Part shown: piece after piece, positions 1-8,017 of the stretch
How the letters are laid out: the number at the start of each line of letters is the position of its first letter
Position numbering within the stretch: position 1 is the first letter of the stretch
NCBI GenBank assembly: GCA_003648575.1
Contig: QMPN01000078.1
Span: 1-11,445 of the forward strand
Length of the DNA: 11,445 nucleotides
Source: Bacteroidota bacterium
GTDB lineage: Bacteria; Bacteroidota; Bacteroidia; Bacteroidales; B18-G4
Direction of reading: 5' to 3'
Program-made: the position numbers and the translations under genes
The notes under the pieces: model-generated
Told to the model about the DNA's origin: nothing
Databases searched by the model: none
Seen by the model: the letters and a program-made list of their open reading frames with translations, nothing else

Positions 1-95
1 GATGAGTTATTACCTCAGAATCTGGAACTGTAGTCTGCACTTCAAAAAAATATCAATAGAATATTTTCTGGATTAACCAAGACCTGCTTAGTAGG
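1..95. other. Left-edge AT-rich stretch without an assignable gene
   Basis: No convincing gene or RNA is visible here. On the plus strand frame 1 is open from the window edge to a TAG at 31-33 and would end in DELLPQNLEL, so it could be the last ten codons of a gene lying to the left. A 24-codon frame (2-76, starting MSYYLRIW) is also open. Both are too short to support. I looked for group I intron core or group II domain V elements that might accompany the homing endonuclease and recognised none. Confidence 0.3.
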
Positions 96-208
96 ATGGA
101 TACCGAAATACAGAAGAAAAGCACAAAAAACATCCTAGACATAAAAGGGGAGTAGCAGAAGGTTTTTTAACCAAGGAGAAATTAATTGAATTATATATCG
201 ATAAGGAA
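96..208 (+). other. Probable displaced 5' end of the homing endonuclease gene
   Basis: The frame of the downstream endonuclease stays open upstream of its first ATG (209), back to a TAG at 92-94. Translated, this stretch includes FLTKEKLIELYIDKE, which reads as the first helix of the helix-turn-helix that continues after 209, but it contains no in-frame ATG, GTG or TTG. In another frame an ATG at 96 opens a 19-codon peptide (MDTEIQKKSTKNILDIKGE) ending in TAG at 153-155. Moving back one base at the run AAAAGGGG (143-150) would join the two into one continuous protein. Either a one-base loss has broken the gene, or translation starts at a rare codon such as ATT at 185, which has AAGGAG at 173-178 six bases upstream. 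The reading is inference. Confidence 0.4.
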
Positions 209-1081
209 ATGTCGCTAACCGACATAGGTAAACTCGCTGGGTGTACTCGTGTTAATGTTCATTATAAGCTTAAAAGATTTGGAATCGAAGCAAGATCCAA
301 AACTGAAGCACGCACCTTAGCTTTAGATAAAGGTAAAATCAAAACTACCAAAACCGACAGTTTCGGAAATGAAGAAGAAATTGTATTTCAAAAAATAAGA
401 TATAATGAGAATTTCTTTAAGGTTTGGTCTGAAGAAATGGCTTATGTCTTAGGCCTAATTTATACAGATGGGAATTTACACATACGAAAAGATAGATCCG
501 GTTATGAATTAGGAACTCTATCTTTTGGACAAAAAGATAAAGAATTGGTAGAAAAGTTTCTTAATATGATAGATTGTGATGCAACTGTTAGATATAGGAA
601 ACGGCAGAAAATTAAAAATGTAACCTCAGGTGAATTATATTATTTTAGTATTGGAAATAATGATCTTACTAATGACTTAATCAAACTGGGTGTTACACCG
701 AATAAGAGTTTGAATATGATCTTTCCTGAGATTCCAGATTTATTCTTCAGACATTTTGTTAGAGGATTATTTGACGGTGATGGATCAGTATATCTGGATG
801 GAGCAACTTTAAGAGTTAAGCTGTTGTCAGGATCTGATCAGTTTATCGAAACCTTAAACATACGATTGGAAAAATTCTCATTTCCGTTAAGAAACATCGA
901 TAAATCTTATACAATAAAAGATGGTATAAAAACCACAAATGCAAATGTAATTTGCTATAGTGCGAAATCAGTGGTGAGAAAGTTTTATGATTTCATTTAT
1001 AATAATGTAGAAGATCATATGTACTACAATCGTAAACGCAAAAAATTTATCGATAATTGGGACAAATTAATTTATAAATAA
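209..1081 (+). CDS. LAGLIDADG homing endonuclease with N-terminal helix-turn-helix
   Basis: This is a free-standing two-motif LAGLIDADG endonuclease, a family that cuts long specific DNA sites and spreads its own gene. Residues 1-27 are the recognition part of a helix-turn-helix (SLTDIGKLAGC then VNVHYKLKRFGI). Motif 1 is VLGLIYTDG (residues 80-88, acidic D87) and motif 2 is VRGLFDGDG (184-192, acidic D191). Both acidic residues expected to bind the catalytic metal are present, so the nuclease core looks intact. A basic C-terminus (NRKRKK, 274-279) may contact DNA. It is not an intein: no splicing-domain motifs are seen. The ATG at 209 has AAGGAA directly against it, which is poor spacing, and it cuts off the first helix of the helix-turn-helix, so the true N-terminus probably lies upstream. 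Base composition is clearly more AT-rich than in gyrA or clpC, which fits acquisition by transfer. Its target site is unknown. Confidence 0.85.
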   Translation: MSLTDIGKLAGCTRVNVHYKLKRFGIEARSKTEARTLALDKGKIKTTKTDSFGNEEEIVFQKIRYNENFFKVWSEEMAYVLGLIYTDGNLHIRKDRSGYELGTLSFGQKDKELVEKFLNMIDCDATVRYRKRQKIKNVTSGELYYFSIGNNDLTNDLIKLGVTPNKSLNMIFPEIPDLFFRHFVRGLFDGDGSVYLDGATLRVKLLSGSDQFIETLNIRLEKFSFPLRNIDKSYTIKDGIKTTNANVICYSAKSVVRKFYDFIYNNVEDHMYYNRKRKKFIDNWDKLIYK

Positions 1082-1123
1082 ATAGCCTATAATATATATT
1101 ATGATAAATAGAAGTGTGATAAG

Positions 1124-1155
1124 AAAGGGAGCAATCTGTTCGACCACTCCCCTTT
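1124..1155 (+). terminator. Hairpin after the homing endonuclease gene, possible terminator
   Basis: AAAGGGAG (1124-1131) pairs with CTCCCCTTT (1147-1155) with one bulged C and a 15-base loop. It lies 42 bp after the endonuclease stop codon. The right arm ends in only three T residues before AGAC, so as an intrinsic terminator it is weak. The right arm region ACTCCCCTTT (1146-1155) is also a perfect 10-base inverted match to AAAGGGGAGT at 144-153, near the other end of the gene. Confidence 0.35.
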
Positions 1156-1159
1156 AGAC

Positions 1160-1205
1160 TTATACTTTGCAGTTTAAAATGTACACTGTATACTGTAAAG
1201 TGTAA
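1160..1205. repeat. 14-bp inverted repeat with 18-base loop
   Basis: TTATACTTTGCAGT (1160-1173) pairs along its whole length with ACTGTAAAGTGTAA (1192-1205), with two G-U wobbles (1163/1202 and 1169/1196) if transcribed on the plus strand. The AT-rich loop (1174-1191) contains the palindrome TGTACA (1180-1185). It sits between two convergent genes. There is no T-run after it, so it is not a standard terminator; it may be a small mobile or dispersed repeat or a protein-binding site. Confidence 0.5.
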
Positions 1206-1223
1206 TGTTTAAATTTAAATATT

Positions 1224-1304
1224 CCTCGTGGCTTGCCGCGAGGTTTCCTATTAAGCTCCCCTGATTTTCAGGGGAGATGTACCGCTTTTGCGGGACAGAG
1301 GGGT
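1224..1304. repeat. REP-like cluster of three hairpins between convergent genes
   Basis: Three hairpins follow one another. CCTCGTGG / CCGCGAGG (1224-1231 / 1236-1243) has a CTTG tetraloop and one G-U pair. CTCCCCTG / CAGGGGAG (1256-1263 / 1269-1276) is a perfect 8-bp stem with loop ATTTT. CCGC / GCGG (1282-1285 / 1290-1293) has a TTTT loop and outer GT/AC pairing (1279-1280 / 1295-1296). AGAGGGGT (1297-1304) could compete with CAGGGGAG for the CTCCCC arm. Compact GC-rich hairpins in an AT-rich gap resemble dispersed intergenic REP-type repeats. They may also stop transcription from both sides, since the TPR gene ends at 1306. Copy number in the genome cannot be seen from here. Confidence 0.55.
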
Positions 1305-1305
1305 A

Positions 1306-2451
1306 TTATAAATTCTTGATCCTGTCATTCACTTCTTTCAGCTTATCCATCTGGTTCAGGATGGTATAGATCTGCTTCAGCGTTTGAAGTGTTGGTATGT
1401 TGTCAGGATTGAGTTTGTCTGATTTTTCCAGATAAGGCAGTGCCTTTTCCAGTAATGCATCAGCTTTCGCTTTCTCAGTATCATATTCTTCTACAGCGTC
1501 CAGCGGAAGCTCATTGGCTATCTCGATGATCTCGGCAGCCTGGTTGTTGAACATGGCTCCCAGGTTATAATAAGCATCAGCATAAGCCGGATCAATCTCA
1601 ATACATTTCATATATGCCTTCTCAGCTTCTTCCAGCTTACCTACATTCTCGTAGTTGGTGCCGAGCGCAAACCATATGGTTTTATTCTCAGGATCGGTTT
1701 CCAGCGCTTTACTAAGGTTGGCAAGTGCCTTCTCATTCTCTCCCCTGGCAAGGTTCAGGTTTGTTTCGGCAATAAGAAGCTGGTAATCATCAGGATGTAT
1801 GGCACGGCCTTCATCCACATATTTCTCTGATTGCAGCGTATCGAGTTTTACATTAAGATAAATGGAAGCAAGCGCATTATAAACCATAGGCTCTGTGTAT
1901 CCTATCTCCAGCAATGCGTTATAGCTTTCAACCGCCTTGTCATAATCTTCAGCGACCTCATACGCCAGGGCTACGTTCGTCAATGCCAGCGTATCCACAA
2001 CCCCCATGCTAAGAGAAATTGTATAGGTGTTCATGAAGCTTTCCGCAGCCTTAATATACTCGGATTCATTGTATAAGGCCACCCCTTTATTGAAAAAGTT
2101 GGATGCGATCACCCTGAAATTATGGTTCACATCAGTGGTATACTCACCCTTGGTGTCCAGTTCAGCACACTTTTTATATGATTCATAAGCTACTTCAAGT
2201 GCATTTGAATCCAGCGCCTGATACTCAGGATTGCTTGTTAATGCGATCTGCAGGTAAATATTACCACGGTAGTACCAGGTTTTAGCAACACCCATGGTCT
2301 TTTCATTGGTAATACAAGGATCGATGTATTCCTTGGCTTTGTCAAGTTTACCGTTTTTAAAGTAGTTAAATGCACTGGTACGTTTTGCATTCTGTGCATG
2401 AATACCCGTTACGATGAAAGCTGCAAGGAGCAGCATGATCAATTTCTTCAT
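1306..2451 (-). CDS. Secreted tetratricopeptide-repeat (TPR) protein
   Basis: A 381-residue exported protein built almost entirely of TPR helix pairs, which normally serve as protein-protein binding scaffolds. The N-terminus MKKLIMLLLAAFIVTGIHAQ is a signal peptide, probably cut after Ala19, so the product is likely periplasmic. Degenerate TPR units start near residues 23, 117 and 155. The clearest are at about 189-220, 223-254 (ending LETDPEN) and 257-290 (FALGTNYENVGKLEEAEKAYMKCIEIDP). A further helical pair lies near 330-350 (ALPYLEKSDKLNPDN). No catalytic domain is visible. It lies 77 bp downstream of gyrA on the same strand and has its own promoter-like sequence (2482-2514), so it may be read both with gyrA and alone. 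I recall a TPR gene next to gyrA in other Bacteroidales, but do not know its function. Confidence 0.85.
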   Translation of the reverse strand: MKKLIMLLLAAFIVTGIHAQNAKRTSAFNYFKNGKLDKAKEYIDPCITNEKTMGVAKTWYYRGNIYLQIALTSNPEYQALDSNALEVAYESYKKCAELDTKGEYTTDVNHNFRVIASNFFNKGVALYNESEYIKAAESFMNTYTISLSMGVVDTLALTNVALAYEVAEDYDKAVESYNALLEIGYTEPMVYNALASIYLNVKLDTLQSEKYVDEGRAIHPDDYQLLIAETNLNLARGENEKALANLSKALETDPENKTIWFALGTNYENVGKLEEAEKAYMKCIEIDPAYADAYYNLGAMFNNQAAEIIEIANELPLDAVEEYDTEKAKADALLEKALPYLEKSDKLNPDNIPTLQTLKQIYTILNQMDKLKEVNDRIKNL

Positions 2452-2481
2452 AATATCATTTTTTGGTTTTAGTCAATGCGA

Positions 2482-2514
2482 CAAAATTATAAATTACACC
2501 TGTACAAAAACAAA
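2482..2514 (-). promoter_or_regulatory. Bacteroidota-type promoter for the TPR gene
   Basis: On the minus strand TTTG (2514-2511) is followed after 21 bases by TAATTTTG (2489-2482). This matches the Bacteroidota primary sigma consensus TTTG / TAnnTTTG with slightly long spacing. Transcription would start near 2475, giving a leader of about 25 bases before the ATG at 2451. The leader is A-rich with no Shine-Dalgarno sequence, as is common in this phylum. Confidence 0.55.
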
Positions 2515-2528
2515 TTTCTTGCCAAGTT

Positions 2529-5084
2529 TTATTCATCTGTCTTATCGGATGGCTTATCTTCCTCTGCTTCAGGAGAATCATTTTCTAAAGTCTCCCCTTC
2601 CATTTCTCCATTTTCGAGCAGCTCATCATCCTCCTCACCTTCCAGCACCTCAACTTTTGCTACGGCAGCAATGGAATCGTCATCCCTGAGATTGATCAGC
2701 CTGACTCCTTGTGTTGCCCGGCCCATCACGCGCAGGCTTTCTACTGCCATACGGATGATCAATCCCGATTTGTTAATGATCATCAGGTCGTCATTATCCG
2801 TAACATCTTTAATGGCAATGAGTTGACCTGTCTTATCGGTAATATTAATGGTCTTCACCCCTTTTCCGCCACGGTTGGTGATCCTGTAATCATCCACACT
2901 GGATCGTTTGCCGTATCCATTTTCAGAAACTACAAGCACATCGTAGCCTTCTTCTGAGATGCAGATCATTCCGATGACTTCGTCTTTTTTCTGATCGGTG
3001 AGCTTGATACCCCTTACTCCTGCAGCATTACGGCCCATAGGGCGTACATTGCTCTCATTGAAGCGGATAGCTCTTCCTGAACGTAAGGCCATCATCACCT
3101 CACTATGACCCGTTGTCATGCGTGCTTCCAGCAACTGATCACCTTCATTGATGGTAATGGCATTGATCCCGTTCTGCCTTGGACGGCTGTATAATTCAAG
3201 TGAAGTTTTCTTTATAGTTCCCTTGCGGGTGCACAGGATAATAAAATTGTTATTGATGTATTCAGTATCCTTCAGGTCTTTTACATTAATAAAGGCCCTG
3301 ACCTTGTCTGCAGGATCAATATTGATCATATTCTGAATGGCCCTTCCCTTAGAGGTACGTGTCCCTTCAGGTATTTCAAACACCCTCAGCCAGAACACCT
3401 TACCCCTTTCTGTAAAGAAGAGCATATAGTTATGGTTGGTAGCCACAAAGAGGTATTCCAGGAAGTCCTCATTACGGATGGTGCTTCCTTTGGCACCGCG
3501 CCCTCCCCTGTTCTGCCGCCTGTATTCAGTCAACTTGGTACGCTTGATATAACCCATGTGTGAAATGGTGATCACGACCTCTTCATCAGGGATGGTATCT
3601 TCGATGCGGAAGTCATCGGCAGAATATTCGATCTGCGTTTTCCTCTCATCGCCGTATTTCTCCCTTACCTCGACCAGATTCTCCTTTAGGATAATCATCC
3701 TCATGTCTTCACTGTCAAGAACTTCGTTCAATTGAGCAATGGTTTTCATGAGCTCGGCATGTTCATCTTTGATCTTATTTCTTTCCAGGCCGGTCAGCTT
3801 CTGCAGGCGCATATCAAGAATGGCCCTGGCCTGTACATCACTCAAATTAAATTTCTTTATCAGTCCTTCACGGGCGTCCTCAGGCGTTCTGGAGGCCCTG
3901 ATAAGTGAGATCACCTCATCCAGGTTATCCAGTGCAATAAGCAAGCCTTCGAGAATGTGGGCCCTCTTTTCAGCCTGTTCCAGCTCATATTTTGTTTTCC
4001 TGATCAGCACTTCGTGCCTGTGCTCGACATAATACTTGATCATGTCTTTCAGGTTCAGCAACATAGGACGTCCCTTCACGAGGGCAATGTTGTTTACGCT
4101 GAAGGAAGTCTGAAGAGCAGTGTATTGATAGAGCTTGTTCAATACAACATTGGTGATCACTCCTTTTTTGAGTTCATATACGATGCGCATCCCGTTCCTG
4201 TCAGATTCATCACGTATATCGCTGATCCCTTCAATCTTCTTGTCATTGACCAGGTCGGCAGTCTTTTTGATCATATCCGACTTATTCACCTGGTAAGGGA
4301 TGGAAGTTACCAGGATCCTCTCCCTCCCATTGGGCATATCTTCGATGGTAGCCTCTCCCCTTATCACGATCCTTCCCCTGCCAGTCTCAAAGGCATCTTT
4401 TACACCTTCATACCCATAAATAATACCTCCTGTCGGGAAATCGGGAGCCTGAATGTGTTCCATTAACTCAGGTATGGTAATATCGTTATTATCAATGTAT
4501 TCGATAATACCATTTATGCATTGTGTCAGGTTGTGAGGAGCCATATTAGTGGCCATCCCCACGGCTATACCTGATGCTCCGTTTAGCAGGAGGTTTGGTA
4601 TCGCTGCCGGCATAACGGTAGGTTCTTCCAGGGAGTCGTCGAAGTTCAATTGAAAATCAACAGTATTTTTATCCAGATCGCCCACCATTTCTTCGGCGAT
4701 CTTCTTCATTCTTGCTTCTGTATAACGCATGGCCGCCGGGCTGTCGCCATCGATAGAACCAAAGTTACCCTGTCCGTCGACCAATGGATAGCGCAATGAC
4801 CAGTCCTGGGCCATCCTTACCATGGCATCGTATACGGAGCTGTCGCCATGTGGATGGTACTTTCCAAGCACCTCTCCTACGATCCTGGCAGACTTTTTAT
4901 AAGCCCTGTTGGAAAGCACACCCAGGTCGAGCATACCGTACAGAACCCTTCTGTGAACAGGCTTAAGGCCGTCCCTTACATCCGGCAGGGCCCTTGAAAC
5001 AATCACCGACATCGAATAGTCGATGTAGGCCGCTTTCATTTGCTGTTCTATGTTAACTTTTACTATTTTTTCTCCTTCACGCAT
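2529..5084 (-). CDS. gyrA: DNA gyrase subunit A
   Basis: The DNA-breaking and rejoining subunit of gyrase, which works with GyrB as an A2B2 enzyme to introduce negative supercoils. The ATG at 5084 is preferred: AGGA at 5087-5090 precedes it at normal spacing, whereas the frame also extends to a TTG at 5093. The protein is then 851 residues. Counting from that ATG, the quinolone pocket [13 protein letters not shown] (74-86) has the susceptible residues Ser82 and Asp86, and [10 protein letters not shown] contains the active-site Tyr121. The C-terminal beta-pinwheel carries a GyrA-box variant QNRGGRG (524-530; canonical QRRGGKG) and a second related motif NRGGKG (737-742). The last 40 or so residues are strongly acidic and probably disordered. 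Length and motifs fit a full-length GyrA rather than ParC, which would lack the GyrA box. It is divergent from clpC. Confidence 0.97.
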   Translation of the reverse strand: MREGEKIVKVNIEQQMKAAYIDYSMSVIVSRALPDVRDGLKPVHRRVLYGMLDLGVLSNRAYKKSARIVGEVLGKYHPHGDSSVYDAMVRMAQDWSLRYPLVDGQGNFGSIDGDSPAAMRYTEARMKKIAEEMVGDLDKNTVDFQLNFDDSLEEPTVMPAAIPNLLLNGASGIAVGMATNMAPHNLTQCINGIIEYIDNNDITIPELMEHIQAPDFPTGGIIYGYEGVKDAFETGRGRIVIRGEATIEDMPNGRERILVTSIPYQVNKSDMIKKTADLVNDKKIEGISDIRDESDRNGMRIVYELKKGVITNVVLNKLYQYTALQTSFSVNNIALVKGRPMLLNLKDMIKYYVEHRHEVLIRKTKYELEQAEKRAHILEGLLIALDNLDEVISLIRASRTPEDAREGLIKKFNLSDVQARAILDMRLQKLTGLERNKIKDEHAELMKTIAQLNEVLDSEDMRMIILKENLVEVREKYGDERKTQIEYSADDFRIEDTIPDEEVVITISHMGYIKRTKLTEYRRQNRGGRGAKGSTIRNEDFLEYLFVATNHNYMLFFTERGKVFWLRVFEIPEGTRTSKGRAIQNMINIDPADKVRAFINVKDLKDTEYINNNFIILCTRKGTIKKTSLELYSRPRQNGINAITINEGDQLLEARMTTGHSEVMMALRSGRAIRFNESNVRPMGRNAAGVRGIKLTDQKKDEVIGMICISEEGYDVLVVSENGYGKRSSVDDYRITNRGGKGVKTINITDKTGQLIAIKDVTDNDDLMIINKSGLIIRMAVESLRVMGRATQGVRLINLRDDDSIAAVAKVEVLEGEEDDELLENGEMEGETLENDSPEAEEDKPSDKTDE

Positions 5085-5387
5085 TGTCCTCAAAATTTAT
5101 TTTTCTTCTCCAAAAATTCAATTCACTCTAAGAGCCACGAAAGTAGTGAAAATTCGGGAATTAGTGATGGTTTTGGGAGGCATTATTTTTAACAGATTCC
5201 TGTTGATAAGTATATGTGTTTCAAAGCCTCATTTCAGTACTGCTGTGAGTATCTTTGATTCCGTAATTAGGCCGCATTTCGATTATTTTATTTAAGTTCG
5301 GTCATTATTTGCTTTTAGCAGTGAACCACAGCATGGTGTTAATTGTTAAAAGCTCAGGAAATACAGTAATAACAGCTAATTATCAAA
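5085..5387. promoter_or_regulatory. Divergent gyrA / clpC intergenic control region
   Basis: This gap holds both divergent promoters. For gyrA (minus strand) the best -7 candidate is TACTTTCG (5145-5138), one base off TAnnTTTG, with no clear -33 box; AGGA at 5090-5087 is the ribosome site. For clpC see the box at 5250-5257. An inverted repeat GCTTTTA / TAAAAGC (5311-5317 / 5347-5353) encloses a small ACCA / TGGT hairpin in the presumed clpC leader. I see no CIRCE element or other heat-shock operator that I recognise, and no gene. Confidence 0.45.
5250..5257 (+). promoter_or_regulatory. Candidate -7 promoter box for clpC
   Basis: TATCTTTG matches the Bacteroidota -7 consensus TAnnTTTG exactly. 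No good TTTG box is present at the usual distance upstream. Transcription would begin near 5264, leaving a leader of about 124 bases that contains the 5311-5353 inverted repeat. The same octamer precedes the acyl-CoA dehydrogenase gene. Confidence 0.4.
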
Positions 5388-7934
5388 ATGGAAGCGAAGT
5401 TTTCTCAAAGAGTAAAAGACGTGCTGACTTACAGCCGGGAAGAAGCAATGAGGCTGGGTAATGATTATATTGGGCTTGAGCATTTGTTGCTCGGGATTCT
5501 GCGTGAAGGAGAAGGGATGGCTGTGCAGATCATGCTTTACTTTGGCCTGGACCTCCCGCTGATGCGAAAAACCATTGAAAAATCTATTGCCAATCCTGAA
5601 AATAAGGAAAATAAACCTGACAATATACCCCTGGTAAAGCAGGCGGAGCGTGCATTGAAGATCACATACCTGGAAGCCAAGCTGTTTAAAAGCGAGCTTA
5701 TAGGCACCGAACACTTGCTGCTGTCCATATTAAAGGACGAGGATAACCTTGTGAGCCGCACCTTCAAGAAATATGGTGTTGAATATGGCATGGTAAAGGA
5801 TGAACTTAAGACCATCACCACCCGCGACAAGGATTCACCTCGTGTGGAGCCTGTAGATGAGCTTTCCGAGGATGCTCCTGATGACGAGATGGATGAAGGT
5901 GGCCGCGGATTTGGCGGAAATGTCAAGAAGATCTCTGATTCCAAGTCAAAAACACCTGTACTGGATAATTTCGGCCGCGATGTTACACATGCTGCCGAAG
6001 AAGGCAGGCTGGACCCCCTTGTAGGCAGAAAGAATGAACTGGAGCGTATTGCCCAGATACTGAGCCGGAGAAAAAAGAATAACCCCATCCTGATCGGTGA
6101 ACCCGGAGTGGGTAAGTCAGCCATCGCTGAGGGGCTGGCAAGCCGTATCGTGGAAAGAAAGGTGTCGCGTGCCCTTTTCGGGAAACGTATCATTACCCTT
6201 GACCTGGCATCACTGGTGGCAGGGACCAAATACCGTGGTCAGTTCGAAGAAAGGATGAAAGCCGTGCTGAACGAACTGGAAAAGAACCCTGATATCATCC
6301 TGTTTATTGATGAAATACATACGATCGTAGGTGCCGGTAATGCATCCGGTTCCCTGGATGCATCCAATATGTTCAAACCTGCTCTGTCAAGGGGTGATCT
6401 GCAATGTATCGGTGCCACCACCCTCGACGAATACAGGCAATACATCGAAAAAGACGGTGCCCTGGAGCGCAGATTCCAAAAGGTGCTGGTAGATCCTACT
6501 ACTCCTGAGCAGACCATCGAGATACTCAACAACATTAAAGAAAAATACGAAGACCATCACCTGGTAAAATATACCGATGATGCCCTCAAAGCCTGTGTCC
6601 ACCTTACAAACAGGTATATGAGTGATCGATATCTGCCGGATAAGGCGATCGATGCCATGGATGAAGCAGGTTCACGCGTGCATATTACCAATATCCATGT
6701 ACCTGCAGAGATCATCGACATTGAGAACCGCATAGAAGAAGTTAAAGCCAAGAAAACCCTGGCCATCAACAGTCAGAAGTTTGAAGAAGCAGCCGAATAC
6801 CGTGATTCTGAACGCAGCCTCAATATTGAGCTCGATAAGGCCAAGAAGACCTGGGAGGAAGAATCCCAGATCCATCGCGAAACGGTAGATGAAGAGAACG
6901 TTGCTGAGGTTATTGCCATGATGACCGGCATTCCGGTACAGCGAATTGCTACCAACGAGAGCGACCGCTTACTGAACATGGAAAATGATATGGGAGGCTC
7001 TGTAATCGGCCAGCCGGAGGCTATTACCAAGGTTGTAAAAGCCATCCGAAGGAACAGGGCCGGCCTGAAGGATCCGGACAAGCCTATCGGAACCTTTATT
7101 TTCCTGGGTCCGACAGGTGTTGGTAAAACACATCTGGCCAAAGTACTGGCAAAATATCTTTTTGATACAGAAGAGGCACTGGTAAGGATCGACATGAGCG
7201 AATATATGGAAAAATTTGCTGTTTCCAGACTTGTAGGTGCCCCTCCGGGATATGTTGGATATGAAGAAGGCGGACAGCTGACAGAAAAAGTCAGAAGGAA
7301 GCCCTACTCCATCATTCTGCTCGATGAGATAGAAAAAGCACACCCCGATGTTTTCCACCTGCTGCTGCAGGTACTGGATGACGGCGTGCTCACCGACAGC
7401 CTGGGACGCAAGGTCGACTTTAAGAATACCATTATCATCATGACCTCCAATATTGGATCAAGGCAGTTGAAAGATTTCGGACAGGGTGTTGGTTTCTCTA
7501 CTGATTCAAAGAAATCAAGCAAATCATCTTTTGCGAAGGGCGTCATAGAAAATGCCCTCAAGAAATCCTTTGCACCGGAATTCCTGAACAGGATCGATGA
7601 TGTGGTCATCTTCGAGAACCTCGAGAAAGAAGATATCCATAAGATCATTGATATTGAGCTTAAGCTACTGTATGAACGCATCCACGGACTGGGATATAAG
7701 ATCAAAATTAGCAAGAAAGCCAAGGATCATATCGTAGAGAAAGGCTGGGATCCGCAGTTTGGTGCCAGGCCGCTGAAAAGAGCCATACAGAAGTATGTCG
7801 AAGATGTGCTTGCTGAAGAGTTCATCAAACATAAGTTGAAAGAAAATGATACCGTCTACCTCGACTATGACGAGAAGAAAGACGAGATGAAGGTGAAGAT
7901 CAGCAAGCCACCGGCATCTGCTAAAGGAAAATAG
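5388..7934 (+). CDS. clpC: ClpC-type AAA+ unfoldase, ATP-dependent Clp protease subunit
   Basis: An Hsp100 hexameric ATPase that unfolds proteins and feeds them to the ClpP peptidase in the cytoplasm. In 848 residues the order is: paired Clp-N repeats (about 1-142; GLEHLLLGI and GTEHLLLSI, whose Glu31 and Glu108 correspond to the phospho-arginine-binding glutamates of Bacillus ClpC); an acidic, glycine-containing linker (150-180); ATPase 1 with Walker A GEPGVGKS (237-244) and Walker B LFIDE (305-309); a short UVR-like middle domain (about 445-492); ATPase 2 with Walker A GPTGVGKT (574-581) and Walker B ILLDE (643-647); and sensor-2 GARPLKRA (792-799). The VGF tripeptide (701-703) fits the ClpP-docking loop, which argues for ClpC and against ClpB, as does the short middle domain. 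The start has no Shine-Dalgarno sequence but [13 protein letters not shown] is a typical ClpC beginning. No clpP or mcsB is in the window. Confidence 0.95.
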   Translation: MEAKFSQRVKDVLTYSREEAMRLGNDYIGLEHLLLGILREGEGMAVQIMLYFGLDLPLMRKTIEKSIANPENKENKPDNIPLVKQAERALKITYLEAKLFKSELIGTEHLLLSILKDEDNLVSRTFKKYGVEYGMVKDELKTITTRDKDSPRVEPVDELSEDAPDDEMDEGGRGFGGNVKKISDSKSKTPVLDNFGRDVTHAAEEGRLDPLVGRKNELERIAQILSRRKKNNPILIGEPGVGKSAIAEGLASRIVERKVSRALFGKRIITLDLASLVAGTKYRGQFEERMKAVLNELEKNPDIILFIDEIHTIVGAGNASGSLDASNMFKPALSRGDLQCIGATTLDEYRQYIEKDGALERRFQKVLVDPTTPEQTIEILNNIKEKYEDHHLVKYTDDALKACVHLTNRYMSDRYLPDKAIDAMDEAGSRVHITNIHVPAEIIDIENRIEEVKAKKTLAINSQKFEEAAEYRDSERSLNIELDKAKKTWEEESQIHRETVDEENVAEVIAMMTGIPVQRIATNESDRLLNMENDMGGSVIGQPEAITKVVKAIRRNRAGLKDPDKPIGTFIFLGPTGVGKTHLAKVLAKYLFDTEEALVRIDMSEYMEKFAVSRLVGAPPGYVGYEEGGQLTEKVRRKPYSIILLDEIEKAHPDVFHLLLQVLDDGVLTDSLGRKVDFKNTIIIMTSNIGSRQLKDFGQGVGFSTDSKKSSKSSFAKGVIENALKKSFAPEFLNRIDDVVIFENLEKEDIHKIIDIELKLLYERIHGLGYKIKISKKAKDHIVEKGWDPQFGARPLKRAIQKYVEDVLAEEFIKHKLKENDTVYLDYDEKKDEMKVKISKPPASAKGK

Positions 7935-7937
7935 TAT

Positions 7938-7960
7938 AAAGCATTACACCCTAATGCTTT
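7938..7960 (+). repeat. Perfect 9-bp hairpin just after clpC
   Basis: AAAGCATTA (7938-7946) and TAATGCTTT (7952-7960) form a perfect stem with loop CACCC, starting three bases after the clpC stop codon. It ends exactly where a second hairpin begins. It has only TTT after the stem, so alone it is a weak terminator; it may protect the 3' end of the clpC message. Confidence 0.6.
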
Positions 7961-7998
7961 AAAGATGGCGAATACTGGATATTGGCCATCTTTCTTTT
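7961..7998 (+). terminator. Intrinsic terminator of clpC
   Basis: AAAGATGGC (7961-7969) pairs perfectly with GCCATCTTT (7985-7993). After one mismatch the stem can extend with AATA / TATT. The stem runs into TTTCTTTT (7991-7998). This is a good Rho-independent terminator separating clpC from the acyl-CoA dehydrogenase gene. Confidence 0.75.
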
Positions 7999-8017
7999 AA
8001 TTGTTTGCTGCTATTCA

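Noticed and set aside
1..33. C-terminus of an upstream gene (DELLPQNLEL)
   Set aside because: Only ten codons are visible at the window edge, which cannot be told from a chance open frame.
209..1081. Intein or intron-encoded endonuclease
   Set aside because: No Hint splicing motifs or extein remnants flank the LAGLIDADG motifs, and I recognise no group I or group II intron core in the flanks available. A free-standing gene is the simplest reading, though the left flank is short.
3957..4466. 169-codon open frame on the plus strand inside gyrA
   Set aside because: It runs antisense to a well-supported GyrA coding region and shows no recognisable domain; it is a by-product of the gyrA codon pattern.
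4820..4850. Quinolone-resistance change in gyrA
   Set aside because: The two key positions are the susceptible Ser82 and Asp86 (E. coli 83 and 87). The neighbouring serine in place of E. coli Ala84 is not a known resistance change.
5537..6229. 230-codon minus-strand frame inside clpC
   Set aside because: It is serine-rich low-complexity sequence antisense to the conserved ClpC N-terminal and first ATPase domains, with no motif of its own.
6773..7195. 140-codon minus-strand frame inside clpC
   Set aside because: Antisense shadow of the second ATPase domain; no signal peptide, domain or ribosome site.
5388..7934. ClpB instead of ClpC
   Set aside because: The middle domain is short and UVR-like rather than the long ClpB coiled coil, and a VGF ClpP-docking tripeptide is present.
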